Below are positions 9,948-18,646 of a stretch of DNA of 64,000 nt, in pieces. This stretch comes from Acholoe squamosa (Eukaryota; Annelida; Polychaeta; Phyllodocida; Polynoidae), in the NCBI GenBank assembly GCA_949317995.1, contig OX439040.1, positions 24,361,830 through 24,425,829 of the forward strand. The letters are read 5' to 3'. The position numbers and the translations under genes are program-made. The notes under the pieces were generated by a model that had not been told where the DNA came from, did no database searches, and saw only the letters and a list, made by a program, of their open reading frames with translations. Within the stretch, counting starts at the first letter, position 1; each line of letters starts with the position of its first letter.

Positions 9948-10379
9948 ATGCCTAAGAAAAGGAAATCTTCGTTATTAAAAAAAAGACCTATATTAAAAAG
10001 GAAAGGGAAAAAAAGAATTTTAAAGAAAAAGACTAAAAGAAACAAAAGGCCTAATTTGTCTAGGCAATTAGCTTTCCTTACGGTCTTAAGTAACACTAAA
10101 AATAAAAAAAGAAGAAATCTTCTGATAGAATATGCAGGAAAAGAAGACATAGATGCTATATGTCAGTGCATTTATAACGTACTGAAAGGAAACATTAAAT
10201 TAAGTCCTTTTTCTTATGCTAAACTTAAAAAGCATAACAAAATTTTAAGATTTTTAGTAAATAGACGTGTGAATAACAAAAAAAGGAAAGCAGTATTGAA
10301 ACAAAAAGGTGGTTTTTTGTCTATGCTTATTCCTTTAGCCGTAACTTTACTAGGAGGTTTAGCAGGAAGTAGACAATAA
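9948..10379 (+). CDS. Small very basic virion core-type protein
   Basis: The 143-residue product begins with a dense Lys/Arg tract (residues 1-35) like a DNA-condensing protein. A helical domain follows with YNVLKGNIKLSPFSYAKLKKHNKILRFL and a KQKGGFLSMLIPLAVTLLGGL hydrophobic C-terminus. This arrangement (Lys-rich, LSP..KLKK, KGGFL and hydrophobic tail) is shared by core/accessory proteins of adintoviruses and Polintons. It probably binds packaged DNA and membrane or capsid. The next gene starts one base after its stop. Confidence 0.6.
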   Translation: MPKKRKSSLLKKRPILKRKGKKRILKKKTKRNKRPNLSRQLAFLTVLSNTKNKKRRNLLIEYAGKEDIDAICQCIYNVLKGNIKLSPFSYAKLKKHNKILRFLVNRRVNNKKRKAVLKQKGGFLSMLIPLAVTLLGGLAGSRQ

Positions 10380-10380
10380 T

Positions 10381-10683
10381 ATGACTGCTTCTTTCAAAAA
10401 AAGTATTGTCATTCCTTTAGTTACATATAAAAAACTTAGAGCTATAGAAGAAATTAAGACGAAAGAAAATAAAAATGAAAAAAATCCTATTCTTGAAAGA
10501 CAAAAAGAAATATTAGCAGAAAAAATGTATAACATTCAACCATATAAAGTTTTAAGTACTAATCAAGATATATCTAAACAAAATCCTACTTTTTTTTCTT
10601 ATTTTCAAGAAAATCAATCTGAAAAATCTTTTCATACAGGTATATCTATAGAAGAAATATTATCACATATAAGACAAGCTTGA
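10381..10683 (+). pseudogene. Polinton capsid-associated gene, part before LINE insertion
   Basis: The 100-residue stretch is Lys/Glu-rich with a helical middle and ends at the left edge of a LINE fragment inserted into the element. No domain is recognised. It resembles the N-terminal helical region of Polinton virion proteins only in general character. Confidence 0.45.
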
Positions 10684-11140
10684 CATGCTTGATGTATAAA
10701 TATACACAAGATATTGATCATATACTGGTACCTCCTAGGTTATTAAGAGGACATGACAAAAAGAAGATAAAGGTGAATAGGCCAGTCTATGAATCATACA
10801 GAGTTAGTCCATTATATAGAGGTAATCGTCTATGGGATACACTGACGAGTGAAGTACAACAGAAGGACACTCTAAGCAACTTCAGAGCATGTTTAAAAGG
10901 AGATGTACTAAACACCTTGGGCAATGTCTGATTTATAGGAACTTTATATGTGACTAGTGAAATTTCATATGATAGTTTCATGGAAACTACCTGAACTTCA
11001 ATTATGACTCAATGGAACCTGTGTATAACTATTGTATTAATTATCCAAAATGGCGACTTGTTGTAATAACTTATGTCTAAGTGTTTCGAGAAGCCAATAA
11101 ACAGTGTTGAAACTTCAAACTTCAAATACCTTACATAAAA
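10684..11140 (+). mobile_element. LINE 3'-end fragment inserted in the Polinton element
   Basis: The frame 10680-10931 encodes the last 80 residues typical of a CR1/Jockey-like ORF2: SPLYRGNRLWDTLTSEVQ and DTLSNFRACLKGDVL. It is followed by about 200 bases of 3' UTR with AATAAACAGTG near the end. This is a 5'-truncated retroposed copy on the plus strand. I could not identify a convincing target duplication. Base composition is clearly less AT-rich than the surrounding Polinton DNA. Confidence 0.7.
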
Positions 11141-11155
11141 GAAATTTTAAAAAAA

Positions 11156-11863
11156 ATGTTAGCTTTACAATTTTTTTGGAATGATCAGGGTGAAATAATA
11201 ATGAACGGAAAACTGCTAAAAAATTCTAATGTGATAGACATAATGAAATTTTTTTCTAATACTAGCATAAAAAAAGAACCTCTTGGCATTAATGAACTTT
11301 GGTATAATTTATCTCCACATATACCTAAATCTTGGTTTCTCAATAAACCAGGAAAAAGCAAGCAGGATGCTGACGCTTATAAAATAAAAAAATATCCTAT
11401 AGAAGATCAAAATATAGACATTATAAAAAAACGACAACGACAGATACATAAAAAAATTGAAAAAGGAAAGATAGAATCCATAGAAGCAACAGATGATGAA
11501 TATTCAGAAAATGATTACGATGATCCAATTGAAAAATCATTATTTAAAGATTCTGACAGCGTGGACGACGATAATTTAAATTATCCTCCAGAATATGGTA
11601 AACAAAAATTATTTATTCCTTCAGGAGAAGAAAAAACCTTCACAGAATCTGAAGAAAATAAAAAAGATGAAGCAAGTGGAGGAATAGGAGAAGAAATAAA
11701 AATTAAGAAAATAAAACCAACTTCTTTTGAACAAAAATTCGATGAAGAAAGTGAAATAGAACCTATGTCCTCTACCCCTCCTTCTGAAGATATTTTTGGA
11801 GGAATAAAAAAGAAAAAAAGTTTGTCTAAAGCATCACCACGTAAAACACGATATGGGAGATAA
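11156..11863 (+). CDS. Polinton virion-associated protein, acidic C-terminus
   Basis: The 235-residue product starts LQFFWNDQGEIIMNGKLLKNSNVIDIMKFF, a pattern (W-N-x-x-G-x-I-x-x-x-G-K) found in a conserved Polinton structural protein. A helical P-x-W linker follows, then a long acidic Ser/Glu-rich tail ending in Lys/Arg-rich SKASPRKTRYGR. Its place between the LINE insertion and the minor capsid gene fits a capsid-assembly role. The exact function is unknown. Confidence 0.5.
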   Translation: MLALQFFWNDQGEIIMNGKLLKNSNVIDIMKFFSNTSIKKEPLGINELWYNLSPHIPKSWFLNKPGKSKQDADAYKIKKYPIEDQNIDIIKKRQRQIHKKIEKGKIESIEATDDEYSENDYDDPIEKSLFKDSDSVDDDNLNYPPEYGKQKLFIPSGEEKTFTESEENKKDEASGGIGEEIKIKKIKPTSFEQKFDEESEIEPMSSTPPSEDIFGGIKKKKSLSKASPRKTRYGR

Positions 11864-11981
11864 AAAAAAACCAACCCTAAATATTATGGGAAAGATTGGG
11901 ACACGAAATGGAAAAAATAGTAATAAATAAAGAAAAAGCATTTGAGATAAAGAAGAAAAAATCCTAGGAAAATAAATAAAA

Positions 11982-12428
11982 ATGTATTCGAATTGTGCTC
12001 ATAAAAAACTTCTTTACAGGCAATTTTTACGTGAAAATAAAAATCCATTATTTTACAATCAATATGGAAGTGGATATAATACACTAACTCCTTTCATAGG
12101 AAGCAGAAATCAAAGAGGATATGGTATAGGTGGCATACTAAAAGGTTTATTTAAAACAGTCGTACCTCTCATTACTCCTGCGGTGAAAAGTGCAGGTAAA
12201 GCAATAGGAAAACGAGCTCTTAAAGGAGGAATAAAAATTGCAAAAAATGTTTTAAAAGGTGAAAATATAAAAAAGGCTATAAAAAGAGAAGCTGAAGAAA
12301 GTTTGTCTGATTTAGGTTCTCAAGTTATTTCAAACTTTTCAAATCAAAAGAAATTATCTCCTCAGCCAAAAATTATAAAAAAGAGAAACAGAAAAAAGAA
12401 AGGAAGGCATGGTGATATTTTCGGATAG
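11982..12428 (+). CDS. Minor virion protein, pVI-like (membrane-active type)
   Basis: The 148-residue product has a Tyr/Gly/Asn-rich start and then an amphipathic segment, GGILKGLFKTVVPLITPA, followed by KSAGKAIGKRALKGGIKIAKNVLKGENIKKAIKREA. It ends in a basic KKRNRKKKGRHGDIFG tail. Glycine-rich amphipathic helices of this kind occur in adenovirus pVI and in matching Polinton proteins, which help the particle cross membranes. The frame is complete and lies directly before the major capsid gene. Confidence 0.6.
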   Translation: MYSNCAHKKLLYRQFLRENKNPLFYNQYGSGYNTLTPFIGSRNQRGYGIGGILKGLFKTVVPLITPAVKSAGKAIGKRALKGGIKIAKNVLKGENIKKAIKREAEESLSDLGSQVISNFSNQKKLSPQPKIIKKRNRKKKGRHGDIFG

Positions 12429-12511
12429 AAAAAATAGCTTGAGATAAACCGATAACTTGATCTTTTTATATTGTCTAAGTAAAAATAAGAAGATACACCT
12501 GAACAAAAAAT

Positions 12512-13879
12512 ATGTCTTTTTTAAATGAAAATTTACATCATTGTATAAGCTCGGAATTGGATTATAAATATATACCTCCTACTGATACTACAAGAATAAA
12601 AACATACTATGAAAAAATAGATCCTACAGCTTCACCAAACAGCAACACTGTTCAATTTACATTAAAATCTAATAAAAAAGATTATGTTTCTTTACATAAT
12701 AGTTACCTTTACATAAAAGCAAAAATATTGAAAGCAGATAAAACAGCACCTGACGCTCCAGCTAACGATGGAACTATAAATGATAATGCTAAAGTTTTTC
12801 CTGTTAATTATTTTGGTGCTACTATGTTTAAGAATGTAAAAGTTTTCGTAGGAGGAATAAGAATATCAGACAGCAATGATTTATATGGTTACAAATCAAT
12901 AATAGAATTTACTTTAAGTTATGATCCTCTTACAGCTAAATGTTTAGGACCATTAGGCTTTTACATAAAAGACAATAAAGATTTCAATGAAGTTAACACT
13001 TTAACAGGTACAGCTCACAATGCAGGAGCTAAAAAAAGATATGAAAAAACAAAAAACGGAACATTGTTTGAAGTGCATGTAAGAATACATGACAGTCTTT
13101 TTTCACAGTCTAAATTATTACCTGGGGACTTGCCTCTTTCTATTGAATTAGATAGAGCAGATGAAACTTTTTGTTTAATGTCAAAAGTAGAAGCTCAAAA
13201 ATATATTATAGATGTACAAGAAATAAACTTGTACGTGAAAAGAGTTAGATTAACAGATGATTTTCATCAAGAATTAGAAGAAGCAAGAGCTACTAATTTA
13301 CCTATATGGGATATTCCTATCCATAAAATAGACATGAAATATGTCACTTTCGGTCCTCAAAAAGCCATTCTTCAAGCTTCACATGTAGTGAATAACACAC
13401 CTTTACCTAAAAGAGTCATAATTGGTCTCGTGCATTTAGATGGCTTCACAGGCACTCATAATCGTAATCCATTTAAATTTGAAAACTTTAAAGTTAAAGA
13501 AATAGAACTTAAAGTAAACGATGGAGGAACTCCTTTTTATCATTATGAATTAGATTTTCCAAATAATATGTATAACATGGCTTATCTTGCTCTCCTTAAA
13601 TCTACAGGAGATATATTCAGAAATGAAGCACAAAATGTAACCATAGATGAATTTAAAGACGGAACAACATTATTTTGCTTTGATATTTCTAAAGACGGAG
13701 CAACATCAGAAACTTTTGAATTAACTGAAACTGGTACTTTAGGTTTTGCAATAAAATTAGAAGAAGAATTAGATCATGGAGTAGCGGCTATTGTATATTT
13801 AGAATATGATGAGATCATGAGATTAGACTCAAGTAATATGCTAAAATTTAAGTCTGAATTGAGTAACCTAACAAAATGA
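12512..13879 (+). CDS. Major capsid protein (double jelly-roll, F54H12.2-like)
   Basis: The 455-residue product matches the widespread Polinton capsid protein annotated in animals as F54H12.2-like: SELDYKYIPPTDTTRI near the N-terminus, DYVSLHNSYLYIKAKI, PVNYFGATMFKNVKVFVGG, IIEFTLSY, ADETFCLMS, VIIGLVHLDGFTGTHNRNPF, YELDFPNNMYNMAYLALL and IVYLEYDEIMRLD. These proteins fold as tandem jelly rolls and build the icosahedral shell. The frame is complete and of usual length. The protease frame begins within its stop (ATGA overlap). Confidence 0.88.
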   Translation: MSFLNENLHHCISSELDYKYIPPTDTTRIKTYYEKIDPTASPNSNTVQFTLKSNKKDYVSLHNSYLYIKAKILKADKTAPDAPANDGTINDNAKVFPVNYFGATMFKNVKVFVGGIRISDSNDLYGYKSIIEFTLSYDPLTAKCLGPLGFYIKDNKDFNEVNTLTGTAHNAGAKKRYEKTKNGTLFEVHVRIHDSLFSQSKLLPGDLPLSIELDRADETFCLMSKVEAQKYIIDVQEINLYVKRVRLTDDFHQELEEARATNLPIWDIPIHKIDMKYVTFGPQKAILQASHVVNNTPLPKRVIIGLVHLDGFTGTHNRNPFKFENFKVKEIELKVNDGGTPFYHYELDFPNNMYNMAYLALLKSTGDIFRNEAQNVTIDEFKDGTTLFCFDISKDGATSETFELTETGTLGFAIKLEEELDHGVAAIVYLEYDEIMRLDSSNMLKFKSELSNLTK

Positions 13880-14428
13880 ATGGAAAAGAAATAAATTTTT
13901 ATCTAAATCTCATAAAAGAAGAAAAAAAAGGAGAATATGGAGTGTTTTCAGCAGATACCATACCTGAAGTGACGTATTACCCTACTAGTTACATAGTTAA
14001 TTAACACTGACAACAGTGATTCTCCTGGTGAGCATTGGATAGCTTTATATTATGAAAAACCTAATAAATTAGCTGAATATTTTAATTCATATGGATTTCT
14101 ACCTCTTCGTGAAAGTTTTCTTAAAGCATTACCTGAAAAATATAAATATTCAACTCATGCTATACAAGGTTTATTTTCTACAACTTGTGGACAATATTGT
14201 TTATATTATCTTGAGAAAAGAGCTAACAACATGTCCATGCAAGATATAATATCTAGTTTCACGACTGATACAGACTGGAACGATAATAAAGTAATAAATC
14301 ATTTCAAAAAGAAAAAAATACCTGTGATAAAAGAAGCTCATTTCCCATATCAAATTTGTCAAAGCTGCTTACCTAAAAACGATTTCTTAAATAACAATTA
14401 CACTTTAAAATCCAAAAAATTGAAATGA
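13876..14428 (+). pseudogene. Adenain-type cysteine protease of the Polinton element
   Basis: Features of the adenovirus-type maturation protease are visible: GEHWIALYY around the catalytic histidine, EYFNSYG with the acidic/aromatic motif, and TTCGQYCLYYL with the nucleophile cysteine. The enzyme would cleave virion precursor proteins. It overlaps the capsid gene at the start and the next gene at the end (ATGA at 14425). The gene is broken, with about one break. Confidence 0.75.
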
Positions 14429-14877
14429 CGGAAACAAACCTTTTAAGTAAAATCAATAATGCAACTAAAAAGAAACTACCAGCTATACAAGCAAGTAGTA
14501 TTTTAGTTATGTTTGTCTTAGCTATAACAGGTATCATATATAATGAAACACAAAAAAAATATTCTTCTCCTTTACAAAAAGGAGATGAAATATTCCTAAG
14601 TTGTACAGAAACTGGCAACATTTTTCGCAATGGAGAAAAAACACAAAGTTTTTTAACTTGTTACATAACAAACATAAATGAGAGAAAAAGCTGGTCCTAT
14701 CCTTACTTAGGACAGTCTGTTTCAAATAATTCTCAAACAAACCAAAGCTCAAGAGTAAATCAGTTTACTGATATAATAACCATAAATTCCTCTCTTAAAA
14801 ATAGATATGTTATAATACATATACCTAAACAAAGAAAAATCACTGAGATAAATACCACATCTCCAATTTACAACTGA
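14425..14877 (+). CDS. Single-pass membrane protein (Polinton)
   Basis: The 150-residue product has a cytosolic-type Lys-rich start and one strong membrane segment (ASSILVMFVLAITGIIY, about residues 26-42). A roughly 105-residue ectodomain-like part follows, with two cysteines and several N-x-S/T sites (for example NNSQTNQSS). The topology suggests a type II membrane protein. No family is recognised. It starts in the stop of the protease gene. Confidence 0.5.
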   Translation: MTETNLLSKINNATKKKLPAIQASSILVMFVLAITGIIYNETQKKYSSPLQKGDEIFLSCTETGNIFRNGEKTQSFLTCYITNINERKSWSYPYLGQSVSNNSQTNQSSRVNQFTDIITINSSLKNRYVIIHIPKQRKITEINTTSPIYN

Positions 14878-14925
14878 TTAAAAAATATCATGCTGATCCT
14901 ATAAACAATAACTTATATTTTAAAT

Positions 14926-15348
14926 ATGGATTATTTAAAGATTCAATTAAACTATGAAAAAGAACGTAATGAAATCCTAGAAAAAATTTGTCACCATCAA
15001 CACTCATACATTTGCTCGTTAGAAAAAGAGAAAACTGAATATCAAAACAAAATAAAAGAAGAAGAAGAAAAAAATTATTCTCTCTCTTATAAAATAAAAG
15101 AGACAGAAAAAGAAGTCATGAGTATGTTAGCACATAGAAAAGCCTATGGCATAGCTAAAATGGAGAGGGAATACAGGAAAAGAAAAGGTCCGATTTACAT
15201 AAACACTATAGTATCAGACAGTAATGATAAGGATGAAGAAGCTGCTGAAGATATAGATATAGTAGATCTCCCTCGTGAGAGTTTATTAAACATATATAGA
15301 AGTATACCTGATGAAGTGTTTTATGAAGAAAAACATGAATGTGATTAG
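14926..15348 (+). CDS. Coiled-coil protein (Polinton)
   Basis: The 140-residue product is one long charged helix over residues 1-85 (Lys/Glu heptads, with KEKTEYQNKIKEEEEK) followed by an acidic linker and LPRESLLNIYRSIPDEVFYEEK. No family is recognised. It begins about 50 bases after the membrane protein gene. Confidence 0.45.
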   Translation: MDYLKIQLNYEKERNEILEKICHHQHSYICSLEKEKTEYQNKIKEEEEKNYSLSYKIKETEKEVMSMLAHRKAYGIAKMEREYRKRKGPIYINTIVSDSNDKDEEAAEDIDIVDLPRESLLNIYRSIPDEVFYEEKHECD

Positions 15349-15378
15349 GTATACTTAATCACTGCTATATAATTCAAA

Positions 15379-16020
15379 ATGAGTTTTCAAACATACACCA
15401 TAAGAAATCTTTTAAAAAATAAGAACATCAGTGACGAAATAGCAATCAAATATATTAATGCTAAAAAAGAAAAAATTATATGCAATTCTGCTTTCTTAAA
15501 CATACTCCTTGAACACTATAAACAGGTATTCAAGCATAGGCAAATAATATCTGCAGCCTTTTTCGTTATAGGAGAAACAGTATTTAATTATGCAGAAAAA
15601 ATATGTCTTATAAAACGATTAAATATGCATGATTTATCAAAATTATCAGTAAAAGAAGCTATAGGTTATACCTTAAAATTCTTTTCTACTGAAGGTCTTA
15701 AAGATGAAAAAGACAAAAAAATTTGGGAAAATGCATTAGATCATCATTATAAAAATAATGATCATCACCCTGAATACTATTCAGGTAAAAACATGGAAAA
15801 ATATGCTTTAATTGAAAGTGTATTTGATATGATAGCCTGTCATATAGAAAAAGATTTGAAAATTAAAAATATAACTGTGAATGATATTTTAAACGGAGAA
15901 ATTACCTTTCATGAAATGTTAAACATTAATCCAAATTTCTTTAGTAGATACACTATTGAAGACAGAGAAAAAGTAAATTTTTATCTTGCTTCGTGGAAAA
16001 GTATTCTAAGTCAGCAATAA
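15379..16020 (+). CDS. DUF5662-like protein (putative metal-binding hydrolase)
   Basis: The 213-residue product has NMHDLSKLSVKEAIGYTLKFF, then WENALDHHYKNNDHHPEYYSG and MIESVFDMIACH-type sequence. The H-D-L-S-K-x-S and A-L-x-H-H-x-x-N-x-H-H-P-E-Y motifs are those I know from the DUF5662 family found in bacteria, phages and large DNA viruses. The clustered histidines and aspartates suggest metal binding, and an HD-like hydrolase is a reasonable guess. The biochemical role is not established. The frame is complete and sits between structural and host-interaction genes. Confidence 0.65.
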   Translation: MSFQTYTIRNLLKNKNISDEIAIKYINAKKEKIICNSAFLNILLEHYKQVFKHRQIISAAFFVIGETVFNYAEKICLIKRLNMHDLSKLSVKEAIGYTLKFFSTEGLKDEKDKKIWENALDHHYKNNDHHPEYYSGKNMEKYALIESVFDMIACHIEKDLKIKNITVNDILNGEITFHEMLNINPNFFSRYTIEDREKVNFYLASWKSILSQQ

Positions 16021-16023
16021 AAA

Positions 16024-16278
16024 ATGCTTAAAATAAAAAAATATATTATTACAAATTCTGTAAATAAAAAAACAAAAACACAAATCACAAACATTAAATA
16101 TACAAGTTTTACGATATCTTTACTGGCTATATATTTGTTTTTTACTTACTGTATCATATATGAACTTATGCATATTGTAATATTATGTCCTTTTTTATAT
16201 ATCATATATAACCTTATACATATTATATTATTTCTGTTTTTGCATCATAGTATACTTGTTTCCGATACTACATTGTGA
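16024..16278 (+). CDS. Small hydrophobic membrane protein (Polinton)
   Basis: The 84-residue product has a Lys-rich first 28 residues and then two closely spaced hydrophobic stretches (LLAIYLFFTYCIIYELMHIVI and LYIIYNLIHIILFLFL) that fit a two-pass membrane hairpin. It starts 3 bases after the DUF5662-like gene. No family is recognised; a viroporin-like role is only a guess. Confidence 0.4.
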   Translation: MLKIKKYIITNSVNKKTKTQITNIKYTSFTISLLAIYLFFTYCIIYELMHIVILCPFLYIIYNLIHIILFLFLHHSILVSDTTL

Positions 16279-16333
16279 TACAGCTAACATAACCAGTTTC
16301 CGATACTACTTTGTGATACAGCTAACATAACCA
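16258..16333 (+). repeat. 38-bp direct repeat, two copies, before the death-domain gene
   Basis: Units at 16258-16295 and 16296-16333 differ at about one base (GTTTCCGATACTAC..TTGTGATACAGC). Each has a TTGTGATA core like the GATA-type motifs elsewhere in the element. The second ends 37 bases before the start codon at 16370, so they probably form its promoter. Confidence 0.65.
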
Positions 16334-16369
16334 ATCTTAACTTTACATCTGATTACATATAACTTCAAA

Positions 16370-16990
16370 ATGCCTTTGCCATCCTATTATTTCAATCAAG
16401 ACTTAGGTTATTCTGATCAAGTCTTACAACAAATATCTGTACTGTTAGGTACAGACTGGATGAAACTAGGTATTTATCTAGGCATACCTGATCACCGTTT
16501 AGAAAATATTTTTAAGTCTAAAAAACCATGCGAAATGGCATTAGAAATGTTAAAAAAATGGTGGAGAAATGTTCCCCCATACAAGAGATGGGAGGAACTA
16601 GAAACAAGTTTTCTAGAAACTAGCAGAAGAGACTTAATAGAATTCACTCAAAAATATTTTGGCGAAAAATTATTGGAAAATTACCATACTGATTCCACTG
16701 CTATATATCTTTTCTTGAGCAAATTGAGCGAAAAAATACCATCAGACTGGAAATATATCGCTATTTATTTAAACATATCATATAAAGATATAAAAAATAT
16801 TTCTTATGAACCTGAACGTGACTTAACTCAATATGCCTTCCAAGTGCTAAAAATGTGGCAAACATCTAAATACAGTGCAACTCACCATCTCATAAAAGCT
16901 CTGTCTGACATGAACAGAAAAGATGGTTTGAAAATTATCTTCGATGAATTCGATAAAAGAACAGGAAGTGAACAAGCAGGCTTTAATTAA
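16370..16990 (+). CDS. Tandem death-domain protein (Polinton)
   Basis: The 206-residue product appears to contain two death-fold domains and little else. Domain 1 (about residues 10-95) has LQQISVLLGTDWMKLGIYLGIPDHRLENIF, ALEMLKKWWRN and a helix RRDLIEF. Domain 2 (about 108-195) has LFLSKLSEKIPSDWKYIAIYLNIS, AFQVLKMWQTS and HHLIKALSDMNRKDGLKII. The DW-x-x-L-A-x-x-L-x-I and L-x-x-W patterns are those of death domains in receptors and in adaptors such as FADD. It lacks other domains, as expected of a decoy that blocks apoptosis or innate-immune signalling in the host. Fold is recognised by pattern; function is inferred. Confidence 0.7.
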   Translation: MPLPSYYFNQDLGYSDQVLQQISVLLGTDWMKLGIYLGIPDHRLENIFKSKKPCEMALEMLKKWWRNVPPYKRWEELETSFLETSRRDLIEFTQKYFGEKLLENYHTDSTAIYLFLSKLSEKIPSDWKYIAIYLNISYKDIKNISYEPERDLTQYAFQVLKMWQTSKYSATHHLIKALSDMNRKDGLKIIFDEFDKRTGSEQAGFN

Positions 16991-16991
16991 A

Positions 16992-17800
16992 ATGTTAAAA
17001 TATCTTTGTGATAAGCTTTAATAACTACAATACAGTTAGTCATAACAATTTATTAGTTATAATATATTATCATGTTATCTGATTATAAGATTGCTTTAAA
17101 TATTTTGTGATAAGCTTAAATAACTAAATATTATAATAAATAATACAGCAACAATAGTAACAACTGTCATAGTTATAATTTTTTATCATATTGTCATCTA
17201 ATCATAAGATTGCTTAAAATATCTTTAATGATAACCTTAGATAACTGTATATCATAACTAGTGATATAACAGTTGTAACAACTTACTATTATCATAATAT
17301 AATATTGTTATCTGTTTATAACTGCTTTTAATATAGTTGTGATAAGCTGAGATTGTAATAACTTGATATAGTTATAATTTTTATCACATTGTCATCAAAT
17401 CATAAGATTGCTTAAAATATCTTTATGATAATCTTAAATAACTATATATCATAACTAGTGATATAACAATTGTAACAACTTACTGTTATCATAACATAAT
17501 ATTATTATCTGTTTATAACTGCTTTTAATATAGTTGTGATAAGCTGAGAACTAAATAACTATATATCATATAACAAGTAGTATAGCAATAATCATAAGTA
17601 CTTAGTATTATACATACTATAGTTATAACATTATATTGTATTATCGCTTTAAATATCGCTGAAATAAGCTTAGATAACTATATCATAACAAGTCATTAAG
17701 CAAGTCATAAGTACTTAGTATAGTTATAACTTCATATTATTACTGATATTAGTTATAACTTCATATTATTACTGATATCTTTATATATCAATATCAACAA
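16992..17800 (+). repeat. AT-rich diverged repeat region with many TGTGATAAGCTTA motifs
   Basis: About seven diverged units of roughly 100-120 bp share GTGATAAGCTTAAATAACT and ATAAGATTGCTTAAAATAT cores (near 17011, 17106, 17229, 17338, 17426, 17536 and 17650). One 150-bp block (17202-17352) is repeated almost unchanged at 17400-17549. A 30-bp unit is doubled at 17715-17772. There is no open frame. It separates two genes of the Polinton element and could be a promoter/enhancer array or replication control region. Confidence 0.65.
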
Positions 17801-17802
17801 AA

Positions 17803-18483
17803 ATGGCATATTCACACGAGTCTTATTTTGTAACACTTACGGATAACAGAAATACAGCATTAATAACACCATGCAAAACTCCTGTTACCACGCCCGATAT
17901 AAATCCTATAAGTAAACCTGTGATATATTATATAAAAAATACAGAAAGAGCGATTGAACCAACAAGATCAACTAAAGAATCTGCAGGATTTGATTTATAC
18001 AGTGCTTATGATTATATTATTCCTGCTAAAGAAAGAATGTTGGTGAAAACTGATTTAACGCTTGCTTTACCTCCAGGATGCTATGGTCGCATAGCACCTA
18101 AATCAGGTCTTGCAGTTCATCATTTTATTGATGTTGGTGCAGGAGTAATAGATGGAGACTATAGAGGCACTGTTGCCGTCCTACTGTTCAATTTTGGTAA
18201 TAAAAACTTTGAAATAAAACATGGAGATCAAATAGCTCAAATCATCATAGAAAGAATTTGCATCCCTCACCTTGAAGAAGTGTCTGTTCTTAATGTAACT
18301 GAAAGAAACAAAAGAGTATTCGGATCAGGGAAAGAAAAAACAACTAATGAAACTGAAGAAAAACCAGTTGAAAAAATGGATGAAGAACCATCAAGAGAAA
18401 ACCCTGTCAATGAAGAGGCTGCAGATGAAGAACAATTCTTCGACGCAGTTGAAGAACAAGCCTATGAAGAAAAATCAAATTAA
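17803..18483 (+). CDS. dut: dUTPase (trimeric type) with acidic C-terminal extension
   Basis: The 226-residue product carries trimeric dUTPase motifs in order: AGFDLYSA, GRIAPKSGLA, GVIDGDYRG and FEIKHGDQIAQIIIE. The enzyme hydrolyses dUTP to dUMP and PPi and keeps uracil out of DNA. An N-terminal 45-residue leader and a Glu-rich C-terminal tail (about residues 165-226) are additions to the normal 145-residue domain. It follows the AT-rich repeat region. A related second copy lies at 20176. Confidence 0.85.
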   Translation: MAYSHESYFVTLTDNRNTALITPCKTPVTTPDINPISKPVIYYIKNTERAIEPTRSTKESAGFDLYSAYDYIIPAKERMLVKTDLTLALPPGCYGRIAPKSGLAVHHFIDVGAGVIDGDYRGTVAVLLFNFGNKNFEIKHGDQIAQIIIERICIPHLEEVSVLNVTERNKRVFGSGKEKTTNETEEKPVEKMDEEPSRENPVNEEAADEEQFFDAVEEQAYEEKSN

Positions 18484-18535
18484 GAATCAGCAAAAGAAAA
18501 AACGAGTCGATGCAGTTGAAGAACAAGCCTATGAT

Positions 18536-18646
18536 GAAAAATCGCAATAAAAATAAAAAATCAACATCATATGAAAAATCGCAATAAAAATAAAAAATCA
18601 ACATCATATGAAAAATCGCAATAAAAATAAAAAATCAACGTCATAT
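18536..18646 (+). repeat. 37-bp tandem repeat, three copies
   Basis: Units at 18536-18572, 18573-18609 and 18610-18646 read GAAAAATCGCAATAAAAA.. and differ at one or two bases. The array grows out of a short duplicated tail of the dUTPase gene (the GCAGTTGAAGAACAAGCC segment occurs both at its 3' end and just downstream). No function is visible. Confidence 0.7.

Noticed and set aside
16992-17800. CRISPR-like array
   Set aside because: Units are diverged, spacers are not unique between exact repeats, and the context is eukaryotic and viral.
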